Source: CAZNOG01 sp964574635 (GTDB lineage: Bacteria > Bacteroidota > Bacteroidia > Flavobacteriales_D > Cryomorphaceae). Taken from it: DNA of 38,557 bases. The stretch is taken from NCBI GenBank assembly GCA_964574635.1, contig CAZNOG010000020.1:1-38557 (forward strand), given 5' to 3'. Numbering within the stretch: position 1 is the first letter of the stretch; every line of letters starts with the position of its first letter. Below the pieces are notes generated by a model that saw only the letters and a list, made by a program, of their open reading frames with translations, ran no database searches and was not told where the DNA came from. Positions 25,478 to 33,548 of this stretch are shown here, piece after piece. A program made the position numbers and the translations under genes.

Positions 25478-27201
25478 GTACCGTCGACTACGTCGTGATG
25501 CTCGCCACCCTGCTTTTCATCGTCATCTACGGGACGTACAAAACGCGGAAAAGCCAAAACATCGAGGGCTACTTGCTCGGCGACAAGAAAATGAAGTGGG
25601 GCACCATCGGGTTGTCGGTCATGGCCACCCAAGCCAGCGCCATCACCTTTCTCAGCACGCCCGGATTGGCCTACGAATCGGGAATGGCCTTCGTCCAAAA
25701 CTACCTCGGACTGCCGTTGGCGCTGATTGTCATTTCGGTGGTCTTCATACCCATTTATTACCGGCTCAAGGTCTATACCGCCTACGAATACCTCGAAAGC
25801 CGTTTCGACCGAAAAAACCGACTCTTGGCAGCGTTCTTATTCTTGGTTCAGAGAGGGTTGGCCGCGGGCATCACCATCTACGCTCCCGCCATCGTGCTTT
25901 CTTCGGTACTGAAATGGGACCTCACTTTGACCATTCTGTTCGTCGGGATATTGGTCATCATCTACACCGTGTCGGGCGGAACCAAAGGTGTCAGCCTGAC
26001 CCAAAAGTGGCAAATGAGCATCATCCTCATCGGAATGGGGGTGGCGTTTTTCACCATCATCAAGAATTTCCCCCAAGGTGTCGGCATGATGGACGGCTTG
26101 AAACTGGCGGGAAAAATGGGCAAAACCCAAGCCATCAATTTCGATTTCGATTTCACCGAAAGATACACCTTCTGGTCGGGCATTACGGGCGGGTTGTTTT
26201 TGGCGCTTTCCTATTTCGGAACCGACCAATCCCAGGTGCAGCGCTACCTCACCGGCAAATCCATTCGAGAGAGCCGCATGGGCCTCATGTTCAACGCCGT
26301 GTTGAAAATCCCCATGCAGTTTTTCATCCTTCTCACCGGAGTGTTGGTCTTCGTATTCTATCAGTTCCAATCCCACGACGTGCTCTTCGATTCCGCCTCC
26401 ATCGAGCTGATCCAAGAGTCGGAATACGCGGAGGAATTCTCGGCCATTCAATCGGAACACCAGGCCGTGCACGGTGAGAAAAGAGACGTATCCCTGGCGC
26501 TGATCGAAGCCCTCAATAGCGGAAACGAGAGCGAAGTCGCCGCCAAAACCCAAGAAGTAAACGCGCTCAACGATCGTGCGAGGGAGCTGCGTGACGAAGC
26601 CAAAAGCGTGGTGGTGACCGCCTACCCCGCCAATACGCAGCGCGATTCCGATTACGTTTTCATCAGTTACGTGCTGGATTTCATGCCGGTGGGATTGGTC
26701 GGGTTGCTTATCGCGGTGATCCTCATGGCCGCCATGTCGAGCACGGCCGGGGAGCTCAACGCCCTGGGTTCCACGACGGTGGTCGATTTTTACAAATTGC
26801 TCATTCGGCCCGAAGCCTCCGACCGCCACTACGTGGTCGTTTCCAAATTGATCACGGCTTTTTGGGGCATCGTCGCGGTGTCCTTTGCGCTATTCGCCGA
26901 CCTGTTCGAAAACCTGATCGAAGCCGTGAACATCCTCGGAAGCCTTTTCTACGGCACCATTCTGGGCATTTTCCTCACCGCGTTCTTCCTGCGTTTCGTG
27001 CGCGGTCACGCCGTATTCGCGGCGGCCCTCATCGCTCAAACCGGCGTATTGCTCATCTTTTTCTTCTTCGACGACCACATTTCCTACCTGTACTACAACG
27101 TGATCGGGTGCTTTTTGGTCATGGTCATCGCCGCGCTGTTTTCCATCGGAAAAAAGACCCCCGGCGATTCGAGTCACACCCCCAAAACCTTAAATCGGTA
27201 A
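25474..27201 (+). CDS. Sodium:solute symporter (SSS family)
   Basis: 575-residue Na+-coupled transporter with about 13 membrane helices of the LeuT fold. Family features include YLLGDKKMKWGTIGLSVMATQASAITFLSTPG at the N-terminal helix pair, SGGTKGVSLTQKWQM, and YFGTDQSQVQRYLTGKS near the middle. A hydrophilic, Glu-rich insert of about 80 residues (roughly 308-390) interrupts the helices and is unusually long. The substrate cannot be told; linkage to a secreted PIG-L deacetylase suggests a sugar or sugar derivative, as in many Bacteroidota SSS proteins. Start coupled to the 44-residue gene by ATGA. Confidence 0.92.
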   Translation: MSTVDYVVMLATLLFIVIYGTYKTRKSQNIEGYLLGDKKMKWGTIGLSVMATQASAITFLSTPGLAYESGMAFVQNYLGLPLALIVISVVFIPIYYRLKVYTAYEYLESRFDRKNRLLAAFLFLVQRGLAAGITIYAPAIVLSSVLKWDLTLTILFVGILVIIYTVSGGTKGVSLTQKWQMSIILIGMGVAFFTIIKNFPQGVGMMDGLKLAGKMGKTQAINFDFDFTERYTFWSGITGGLFLALSYFGTDQSQVQRYLTGKSIRESRMGLMFNAVLKIPMQFFILLTGVLVFVFYQFQSHDVLFDSASIELIQESEYAEEFSAIQSEHQAVHGEKRDVSLALIEALNSGNESEVAAKTQEVNALNDRARELRDEAKSVVVTAYPANTQRDSDYVFISYVLDFMPVGLVGLLIAVILMAAMSSTAGELNALGSTTVVDFYKLLIRPEASDRHYVVVSKLITAFWGIVAVSFALFADLFENLIEAVNILGSLFYGTILGIFLTAFFLRFVRGHAVFAAALIAQTGVLLIFFFFDDHISYLYYNVIGCFLVMVIAALFSIGKKTPGDSSHTPKTLNR

Positions 27202-27235
27202 TCCTTCCGTCCACCCGAAACGAAGGGGCGCCGCG

Positions 27236-27271
27236 AAGGGAGTATCCGGATTTTTGTGGGTGTATCATCCG
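27236..27271 (+). repeat. Intergenic repeat copy C (TTTTTGTGGGTG element, diverged)
   Basis: Reads GAAGGGAGTATCCGGATTTTT then GTGGGTGTATCATCC. It shares TTTTTGTGGGTG and the trailing TCATCC with copy A at 33338-33371, and aligns to it along about 35 bp with several mismatches. It lies between two convergent genes. Confidence 0.45.
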
Positions 27272-27341
27272 CTTCTTCAATCGGCGCAGGCCGGTGGCAT
27301 TTACCCCACCCCCAAAGATTCCGAAACGCACATTCGCCCAT

Positions 27342-27368
27342 AAAAAAAGGGCGCGAATCGCGCCCTTT
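27342..27368 (-). terminator. Rho-independent terminator of the DUF2911 gene
   Basis: A 9-11-bp GC-rich stem (27346-27354 with 27360-27368) is followed on the minus strand by seven Ts (complement of 27342-27348). It lies between the convergent symporter and DUF2911 genes, 42 nt past the latter's stop, and could act weakly on the plus strand too. Confidence 0.9.
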
Positions 27369-27409
27369 CGAGGTAAGGTATTGTCGTCGTCCGGAACCGG
27401 ACGCGGGGA

Positions 27410-28228
27410 TCAAAGTCCCGCTTTGATTTCTTCGTTCAAACGAACGTAGTACTCCGCTCCGCTCTCCTTCGCCAATTTGATTCCCCAATCGGCGGCTTTT
27501 TTGGCGGCATCCTTGTTTCCCGCCGCTGCGTGGGCGCGGGCCAAGGTGGTCACGTTCCAGAAGTAGGGCTGCATGTCAGTCGATTTCTTCGCCATTTCCA
27601 CTGCGCGTGCCGGGTCTTTGTCCATGAGGTAGCCCGCGGCGGCGTTGTAGAAATTGAAAGGCTGCTCGCCCTCTTTGAGTTTTTCTTCCATTCGTTGCTC
27701 AACCAATTTGTCGGTGTCGACGGTCACGGGAACCGAGAAGGATTTTCCGGCCCAGCTCATCACGATATCGGCCGAGGCGTCCTCAACGTTCTCGATGCTG
27801 AATCGCAGGCGCTCCACCCTTTCGGCTCTTTCGAAGGGCACTTTCACTTTGGCCACGTCGAGTGATTCGTCGTATTTACCCACACTGGCTTTGGCGTCGG
27901 AGTTGAACATCACCGTAACGGCGTCCTCTTCCGGAATGGTAAAAATCGAGTATTCGCCGGCTTTCACGGGATTCCCGTCGATGTTCACGTCCGTGCTGAA
28001 GGTGATTTTAGTCGCGGCGTTCGCGCCGGTTCGCCAGATCTTGCCGTAAGGAACCAGTTCACCGAAAATAGTGCGGTCTTTGATGCCCGGGCGGCTGTAT
28101 TCGATTTCGATCTCGGTCAGACCCACTGTCTGCGAGGTAGAAGCTTTGGGGCTCGGTTCGGGAAATGTCTGTGCACCGACCATGCCGATGCTGGCGGCGA
28201 AAAGTCCGGTTAGGATCAGTTTCTTCAT
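27410..28228 (-). CDS. DUF2911 family secreted protein
   Basis: 272 residues with a signal peptide (about 1-19, ending GMVGAQ). The DUF2911 domain (about 25-170) has the typical ASTSQTVGLTEIEIEYSRPG, IWRTGANAATKITFSTDV and AGEYSIFTIP segments; it is beta-rich and widespread in Bacteroidota, with no known function. The C-terminal 80 residues are helical and resemble tetratricopeptide repeats (FNFYNAAAGYLMDKDPARAVEMAKK, TTLARAHAAAGNKDAAKKAADWGIKLA, split). It lies 45 nt after clpX on the same strand and might be read from that operon. Confidence 0.88.
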   Translation of the reverse strand: MKKLILTGLFAASIGMVGAQTFPEPSPKASTSQTVGLTEIEIEYSRPGIKDRTIFGELVPYGKIWRTGANAATKITFSTDVNIDGNPVKAGEYSIFTIPEEDAVTVMFNSDAKASVGKYDESLDVAKVKVPFERAERVERLRFSIENVEDASADIVMSWAGKSFSVPVTVDTDKLVEQRMEEKLKEGEQPFNFYNAAAGYLMDKDPARAVEMAKKSTDMQPYFWNVTTLARAHAAAGNKDAAKKAADWGIKLAKESGAEYYVRLNEEIKAGL

Positions 28229-28273
28229 TTTGAGTTGGGGTTTAGTGGTTTACAAATTTTCGCTTTGGTGTTC

Positions 28274-29518
28274 TTAGGCGGCTTTCAACCTCGAAATCTT
28301 GGATTTGCCCAAGCGTTCTTTCGCGTATTTCAAGGTGATTTTGAACGACTTCACGCTCTCGTCGGAAGGAATTTCGTACATCAAATCCGTCATGATGGCC
28401 TCGCAAATCGATCGCAGCCCACGGGCGCCGAGTTTGTACTCCATGGCTTTCTCCACGATGAAATCCAACACGTTCTTGTCGATGCTCAACTTCACGTTGT
28501 CCATTTCGAAGAGTTTGACGTACTGTTTGATCAGGGCGTTCTTCGGTTCGGTGAGAATGCGGCGCAGGGTCTCGGCCGATAGCGGCTCCAAGTGGGTCAG
28601 CACCGGAAACCTTCCGATCAACTCCGGGATCAATCCGAATTTGTGAAGGTCGGCCGGGGTGACGTACGCCAGAAGGGACTCCGTGTCGATCAGGGCGTTT
28701 TCCTTGCTCGCGCTGTAGCCGATGGTGGTGGTTTTGATCCGGCGTTCGATCAATTTTTCGATGCCGTCGAAGGCACCGCCGCAGATGAACAGGATGTTTT
28801 TGGTGTCGATGCGAATCAGCTTTTGCTCGGGGTGCTTGCGCCCGCCTTGTGGGGGAACGTTCACTTCAGACCCTTCCAAGAGCTTGAGCAGCGCCTGTTG
28901 TACGCCTTCGCCGCTCACGTCGCGAGTGATGCTGGCGTTGTCGCTTTTGCGGGTGATCTTATCGATCTCGTCGATAAACACGATGCCCCTTTCCGCCCGC
29001 GCCACGTCGTAGTCGGCGGCTTGCAGCAGTCGAGAAAGGATGCTTTCCACGTCTTCACCCACGTAGCCGGCTTCGGTCAGGATGGTTGCGTCGGCGATAC
29101 AAAACGGCACGTTGAGCATGCGGGCGATGGTCTTGGCCAGCAGGGTTTTTCCCGTGCCCGTCTCGCCCACCATGACGATGTTGGATTTTTCGATCTGCAC
29201 GTCTTCCTCGCCGTCGTCGCTTTGCAACAAGCGTTTGTAGTGGTTGTACACCGCCACCGACAGGATTTTTTTCGCGGTATCCTGCCCGATGACGTACTGA
29301 TCGATGTACGCTTTGATCTCGGCGGGTTTCTTGAGCACCAAGCTCGACTTGAGCTGCTCGTCCGCCTTCTGACTCATTTCTTCCTTGATGATGCTTTGCG
29401 CCTGCTGTATGCAATTGTCGCAAATATGGCCGGAGATACCCGCAATGAGCACCTCCACTTCCCTTTTGCTCCTTCCGCAGAAAGAACACTTCACCACTCT
29501 CCTATCCGTATCAGCCAT
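28274..29518 (-). CDS. clpX: ATP-dependent Clp protease ATP-binding subunit ClpX
   Basis: AAA+ unfoldase feeding substrates to ClpP. The 414-residue protein has the N-terminal zinc-binding domain with C11, C14, C33 and C36 (CSFCGRSKRE, GHICDNC). Walker A is GETGTGKT (118-125; Glu replaces the usual Pro), Walker B is in VFIDEIDK, the pore loop is GYVGED, and the RKH-type loop is in GGRKHPEQ. The ClpP-contacting region and C-terminal small domain are complete. It lies 12 nt after clpP in a tig-clpP-clpX operon. Confidence 0.97.
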   Translation of the reverse strand: MADTDRRVVKCSFCGRSKREVEVLIAGISGHICDNCIQQAQSIIKEEMSQKADEQLKSSLVLKKPAEIKAYIDQYVIGQDTAKKILSVAVYNHYKRLLQSDDGEEDVQIEKSNIVMVGETGTGKTLLAKTIARMLNVPFCIADATILTEAGYVGEDVESILSRLLQAADYDVARAERGIVFIDEIDKITRKSDNASITRDVSGEGVQQALLKLLEGSEVNVPPQGGRKHPEQKLIRIDTKNILFICGGAFDGIEKLIERRIKTTTIGYSASKENALIDTESLLAYVTPADLHKFGLIPELIGRFPVLTHLEPLSAETLRRILTEPKNALIKQYVKLFEMDNVKLSIDKNVLDFIVEKAMEYKLGARGLRSICEAIMTDLMYEIPSDESVKSFKITLKYAKERLGKSKISRLKAA

Positions 29519-29530
29519 TGTGTTTACTTA

Positions 29531-30217
29531 TCAGAGGTTCGAAAAATCCGACTGTTTGGGATTCTTGAGCAACACCTCGTCAATCATGCCGTATTCCTTG
29601 GCCTCGCCGGCGGTCATCCAAAAATCCCGGTCGCTGTCTTCGCTCACCTTTTCGTACGTCTGTCCGGAATGCTCCGCGATGATGTCGTACAGTTCTTTCT
29701 TCACTTTGATGATCTCCCTGGCGGTGATCTCGATGTCGGAGGCTTGGCCTTGGGCGCCACCCAGAGGTTGGTGGATCATGATGCGGGAGTGCTTCAGCGC
29801 CGTTCTTTTGCCGTGCGCACCTGCGCACAAAAGAACCGCACCCATGGAGGCTGCCATGCCGGTGCAAATGGTGGCCACGTCGGGAGAGATGTACTGCATT
29901 GTGTCGTACACGCCTAAGCCCGCGTAAACCGATCCGCCGGGGGAGTTCAGGTAAATTTGAATGTCTTTTTTGGGATCGACGCTTTCCAGGAAAAGCAGCT
30001 GCGCCTGAATGATGTTGGCCACTTGATCGTTGATGGCCGTACCCAAGAATATGATCCTGTCCATCATCAATCGCGAGAAAACGTCCATTTGTGCGACGTT
30101 CAGTTGTCGTTCTTCAATGATGTAAGGCGTCAATGCCTTGGTGTACTCGTCCAACCGCAGGCTTGAAATCCCGCGGTGGCGCATGGCGTACTTTTCGAAT
30201 TCGCTTTGGTTGCTCAT
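29531..30217 (-). CDS. clpP: ATP-dependent Clp protease proteolytic subunit ClpP
   Basis: Serine peptidase forming the tetradecameric chamber of ClpXP. The 228-residue protein has the triad Ser124 (GMAASMGAVLL), His149 (SRIMIHQPLGG) and Asp198 (DSDRDFWMT). The spacings of 25 and 49 residues equal those of Escherichia coli ClpP. The N-terminal stretch of about 30 residues before PYIIEERQLNVAQMDVFSRL is longer than the mature family N-terminus and may be a propeptide. It lies 16 nt after tig and 12 nt before clpX. Confidence 0.97.
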   Translation of the reverse strand: MSNQSEFEKYAMRHRGISSLRLDEYTKALTPYIIEERQLNVAQMDVFSRLMMDRIIFLGTAINDQVANIIQAQLLFLESVDPKKDIQIYLNSPGGSVYAGLGVYDTMQYISPDVATICTGMAASMGAVLLCAGAHGKRTALKHSRIMIHQPLGGAQGQASDIEITAREIIKVKKELYDIIAEHSGQTYEKVSEDSDRDFWMTAGEAKEYGMIDEVLLKNPKQSDFSNL

Positions 30218-30233
30218 TTGTAAGGTTCTGCTT

Positions 30234-31601
30234 TTAGGCCTTTACCGCCTGTTCGGCCGGGTCGGTGGAGGCCAATTCCACAAATTTATCGAATTTCACT
30301 TGTTTCTCCTCCACTTTGGCGTTCTCACGGGCGTATGTCACGAGTTGGTCGTTCACCACAAGGTTGGTCACTTCCTCGACTTCTTCCCTTTTTTCGAGAA
30401 CCCGGCGCGCCGTCTCTTCCAGTTGGTCTTCACCGGGCTCGGGCATACCGTACTGCGCATAACGCTCCTTCAGTATCTCCTTGGTCTTTTCTTTGATCGC
30501 TTCGGCGTTGACCTCAATCTTTTTCGTCTCGATGAGATGATCCACGATCAGTTGCCACTGCGTCGCGCGTCGGTAGCCGGGGTATTCGCTTTCGATGTCA
30601 CCTTCGAAGCCACCGTCGTTGACCATCCACCTTTTAAGAAAGTCGTCCGGCAAAGTGGGATTGTACTTCTCAATTAGGTAGTGCGAGAGGTCGCGGCGGA
30701 ACAACGCATCGCTGTCACGGGAGTATCGCGATTGCAATGACTCCTTCACCTTTGCCTTGAATTCTTCTTCGGATTTCACCACGTCGTCGCCGAACACCGT
30801 GTCGAACAATTCTTCGTCCATCTCGGCCGGCTCCAAACGGCTGATACCGCCCACGGTAAACTTGAAGTTGGTGTTCAATCCCTCGGCGGCCTCCTCGTCG
30901 ATATTCAACATCTTGGCCAAGTCCTCGGGGTTTTCCACGAGGTCTTTGGGGTTTACGATCACTTCCTCACCCGCTTTTTTACCCTCCAGGGCTTTTTGGG
31001 CATCGGGCTTCACCGAACGCAAAAACACGCTTCCGGTGCTCATGATGCCTCCGGGGAGGATTTCGTCTTTTTCGTCGAGCTCGACGAAATCACCGCTCAC
31101 CATGTCGTCTCCCCCCACGGTGTCGGCCGATTGCACCTTGCCGTAACGCCGCCTTATGGCGTCCACTTCCAGGTTCACTTGCTCGTCGTCTATTTCGATG
31201 GTGTGGTATTTCAGCTTGTCGGATTTCGTCAGTTCAACGTCCAATTCGGGCTTCAACCCCACTTCGAAATGAAATTCAAAGACGTCGGGTTTATCCCAGT
31301 CGCCGGCCACGGGTCCTTCCCGCTTTGGAATCACTCCTCCTACGAGGGGGAGTTTCTGTTCCGAGATGTATGCGTTCAGTTCGGACGACACCAAGTTTTC
31401 GACCTCTTCCACCAGGAGACCTTTTCCGTACTTGGATTTGATCAACCCTACGGGCACCTTTCCGGGTCGGAATCCGGGAATGTTCATGGTCTTGCTCAAA
31501 CTCTTGTACCTCGAGTCGAGTTTCGAAGCGTAGTCGGCGGGTTCGACCACCACCTTGAGCACGGCGTTTTGGTCGTCCAATTTCTCCTGTGTAATATTCA
31601 T
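30234..31601 (-). CDS. tig: Trigger factor (ribosome-associated chaperone)
   Basis: Binds at the ribosome exit tunnel and shields nascent chains. The 455-residue protein has the ribosome-binding signature GFRPGKVP at 43-50, a central PPIase-like domain (about 150-245), and a helical C-terminal chaperone domain. The start MNITQEKLDDQNAVLKVVV is typical of Bacteroidota trigger factors. It heads the operon with clpP and clpX. A TATCTTTG -7 box (minus, 31654-31647) about 46 nt upstream of the ATG suggests a promoter, without an obvious -33 box. Confidence 0.95.
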   Translation of the reverse strand: MNITQEKLDDQNAVLKVVVEPADYASKLDSRYKSLSKTMNIPGFRPGKVPVGLIKSKYGKGLLVEEVENLVSSELNAYISEQKLPLVGGVIPKREGPVAGDWDKPDVFEFHFEVGLKPELDVELTKSDKLKYHTIEIDDEQVNLEVDAIRRRYGKVQSADTVGGDDMVSGDFVELDEKDEILPGGIMSTGSVFLRSVKPDAQKALEGKKAGEEVIVNPKDLVENPEDLAKMLNIDEEAAEGLNTNFKFTVGGISRLEPAEMDEELFDTVFGDDVVKSEEEFKAKVKESLQSRYSRDSDALFRRDLSHYLIEKYNPTLPDDFLKRWMVNDGGFEGDIESEYPGYRRATQWQLIVDHLIETKKIEVNAEAIKEKTKEILKERYAQYGMPEPGEDQLEETARRVLEKREEVEEVTNLVVNDQLVTYARENAKVEEKQVKFDKFVELASTDPAEQAVKA

Positions 31602-31762
31602 TAAGACAGCTGGTTATTGACTTGAATCCCTGTTTTATCGGGCATGCAAAGATACGTCAATTCCCGGAACGGCATAGCGGGGCCGGTCGGGTTTGTGAAT
31701 CGACCTACTTTCGTGGCGGCAAGAGCCGGAAGTAGAGCCCGATTGAGGCGGCGAACAAACCG

Positions 31763-31798
31763 AAAAAAGCCCGATACCTCGTGTCGGCATCGGGCTTT
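31763..31798 (-). terminator. Rho-independent terminator of tRNA-Leu
   Basis: A 10-bp stem (31766-31775 with 31789-31798) is followed on the minus strand by six Ts (complement of 31763-31768). It abuts the encoded CCA of the tRNA gene. Confidence 0.85.
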
Positions 31799-31882
31799 GG
31801 TGCGGATGGAGGGAGTCGAACCCACACGCCTCGCGGCACCGGATCCTAAATCCGGCGTGTCTACCAGTTCCACCACATCCGC
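31798..31882 (-). tRNA. tRNA-Leu (anticodon UAG)
   Basis: On the minus strand, acceptor arms GCGGATG and CATCCGC pair, the anticodon stem CCGGA/TCCGG closes the loop TTTAGGA with anticodon TAG, a long variable arm (GTGCCGCGAGGCGT region) is typical of class II tRNA-Leu, and the T-arm contains GGTTCGACTCC. The discriminator base is A and the CCA end is encoded (31800-31798). It has its own promoter and terminator. Confidence 0.97.
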
Positions 31883-31893
31883 TCAAAGGCGCG

Positions 31894-31923
31894 CAAAGAT
31901 AATTCATTCGGTCAAGGTGCAAA
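31894..31923 (-). promoter_or_regulatory. Predicted promoter of tRNA-Leu
   Basis: On the minus strand TTTG (31923-31920), 18 bases and TATCTTTG (31901-31894) fit the Bacteroidota pattern. Transcription would start about 6 nt before the tRNA 5' end. It faces away from a second candidate promoter for the flavin-reductase gene. Confidence 0.6.
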
Positions 31924-31928
31924 GACAA

Positions 31929-31958
31929 TTTCCCTTGCGGACAAAGTTCCTACCTTTG
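31929..31958 (+). promoter_or_regulatory. Predicted promoter of the flavin-reductase-like gene
   Basis: TTTC (31929-31932), 18 bases and TACCTTTG (31951-31958). The -7 box ends 13 nt before the ATG at 31972, so the mRNA leader would be only a few nucleotides. Confidence 0.5.
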
Positions 31959-31971
31959 CAAAAAAAATGAC

Positions 31972-32865
31972 ATGCGCAGCTTTTCGCCGTCAGAACTTAC
32001 TGTTCCTCAAACACATGGATTGATGCTCGGCGCCATCGGCCCCCGTCCGATCGCCTTCGCAAGTACGTTGGACGCGCAGGGCAGGCCCAACTTGGCTCCG
32101 TTCAGCTTCTTCAATGCCTTCGGGTCCAATCCGCCCATGATCCTGTTTTCACCGGCGCGAAGAGTGCGCAACAACACCACCAAACACACCTACGAGAACA
32201 TCAAGCTCCACCCCGAAGTGGTGATCAACATCGTGAATTACGACATGGTTCACCAGGTTTCGCTGGCCAGCACAGAATACCCCGAAGGTGTGAATGAATT
32301 CGAAAAAGCCGGATTCACCCAAGTGGCGTCCGACATCGTGCGTCCGTTTCGGGTCAAGGAAAGCCCGGTGCAGTACGAGTGCGTGGTGAAAAAAGTCATG
32401 AACCTCGGCACCGAAGGAGGTGCGGCGGGGTTGGTCTTTTGCGAAATCGTGCGCATTCACGTACGGGAAGACCTATTGGACGACAAGCTTTCCATCGACC
32501 AGGAACGCATCGACACGGTGGGACGCATGGGTGGCAATTACTACGTTCGCGCTCACGGAGCCGCATTGTTCGAGGTGCCAAAGCCTCTTCGCACGTTGGG
32601 CATCGGCGTGGATCGCTTGCCGCAGGAAATCAGAAATAGTCGTATATTGACAGGCAATGACTTGGGGAAGTTGGGAAATGTGGAGGAACTGCCCGATGAG
32701 ACGTCCGTCAATGATTTCAAATTGACTACATTGAGCGATCTGTTCGTCGAATTCGAAGACCGGCCGAAGGATCTGGAAACCGCATTACACGAAAAAGCGC
32801 ACGACTATCTCGAAAAAGGGCTCGTCGAAGAAGCTTGGCTTACCTTGCTGAGTTTCAATAATTGA
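31972..32865 (+). CDS. Flavin reductase-like domain protein
   Basis: 297 residues. The N-terminal two thirds form an FMN-binding split-barrel of the flavin reductase-like type (GPRPIAFASTLDAQGRPNLAPFSFFNAFGSNPP, read in segments, is the flavin-binding N-terminus; NTTKHTYENIKLHPEVVINIV continues it). Relatives use NAD(P)H to reduce free flavin or act as flavoprotein oxidoreductases. The C-terminal 90 residues (after about 205) form a predicted helical tail without a recognised domain. It is divergent from tRNA-Leu. The substrate and partner are unknown. Confidence 0.88.
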   Translation: MRSFSPSELTVPQTHGLMLGAIGPRPIAFASTLDAQGRPNLAPFSFFNAFGSNPPMILFSPARRVRNNTTKHTYENIKLHPEVVINIVNYDMVHQVSLASTEYPEGVNEFEKAGFTQVASDIVRPFRVKESPVQYECVVKKVMNLGTEGGAAGLVFCEIVRIHVREDLLDDKLSIDQERIDTVGRMGGNYYVRAHGAALFEVPKPLRTLGIGVDRLPQEIRNSRILTGNDLGKLGNVEELPDETSVNDFKLTTLSDLFVEFEDRPKDLETALHEKAHDYLEKGLVEEAWLTLLSFNN

Positions 32866-32931
32866 AAAAAACACGTCTTTCCCTCACCGCGGAAAGAAAA
32901 CCCATAAGTCTAATCGATAAACCGAATCAAA

Positions 32932-33303
32932 ATGTATTCATTGACCGGAAAACTCACGGTAAAAAACGACACCACCCAAATCACCGACCGTTTTAAGAAA
33001 CGGGAATTCGTTCTGACCGACGAGGCGGGGCAATACCCGGAAGAAATTCTGTTGCAACTCACCCAAGACCGCTGCGATCTCCTCGAACCTTACCAAGTGG
33101 GCGACGTGCTGAAGGTCAACTTCAACATTCGCGGCCGCCGCTGGGAAAGCCCCTCGGGAGAAACCAAGTTTTTCAACTCCCTGGATGTGTGGCGCATCGA
33201 AAAAGACGAAATGGCGCCCACGAAGCTGAGCAATGAACTGCCTCCCATGCCCACCGGCGCGGACAGCACCTTCGACGACGACAGCGACGACCTCCCCTTC
33301 TGA
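32932..33303 (+). CDS. DUF3127 domain protein with SSB-like acidic tail
   Basis: 123 residues, a family common in Bacteroidota with no established function. The body (about 1-95) is beta-rich and OB-fold-like (MYSLTGKLTVKNDTTQITDR, KKREFVLTDEAGQYPEEILL, YQVGDVLKVNFNIRGR). The C-terminus is a Pro-rich linker ending in DDDSDDLPF, closely resembling the acidic tip (DDDIPF) by which single-strand DNA-binding protein recruits partners. This suggests, but does not show, nucleic-acid binding. It follows the flavin-reductase gene by 66 nt on the same strand. Confidence 0.88.
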   Translation: MYSLTGKLTVKNDTTQITDRFKKREFVLTDEAGQYPEEILLQLTQDRCDLLEPYQVGDVLKVNFNIRGRRWESPSGETKFFNSLDVWRIEKDEMAPTKLSNELPPMPTGADSTFDDDSDDLPF

Positions 33304-33337
33304 TCCACCGCGACAGGACGGCGCACGCCTCCTGAAG

Positions 33338-33371
33338 GCAGGGTGTTTTGGGTTTTTGTGGGTGGGTCATC
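33338..33371 (+). repeat. Intergenic repeat copy A (GGGTTTTTGTGGGTG element)
   Basis: Begins GGCAGGGTGTTTTGGG and continues TTTTTGTGGGTGGGTCAT. Nearly identical to copy B (20482-20514, minus strand) across 27 bp, and related to copy C (27236-27271) including the trailing TCATCC just past this end. It lies between the DUF3127 gene and the ABC permease gene, which converge. Confidence 0.55.
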
Positions 33372-33548
33372 CCCCATCACACCGCCCGGCGAGGATCAGG
33401 CAAACGGCCCTCGTGAAAATCACCGTGACCAAGCGTCGGGAGCTCGCCGAAGATCGAGCGGTACAATCGCCGCGAGAAATACGGGAATCAATTGAACTCA
33501 CCAGCCGCAGAGAAAGTCTGCGTCACTTTCTCCGGTGCGGAGGCAAAA

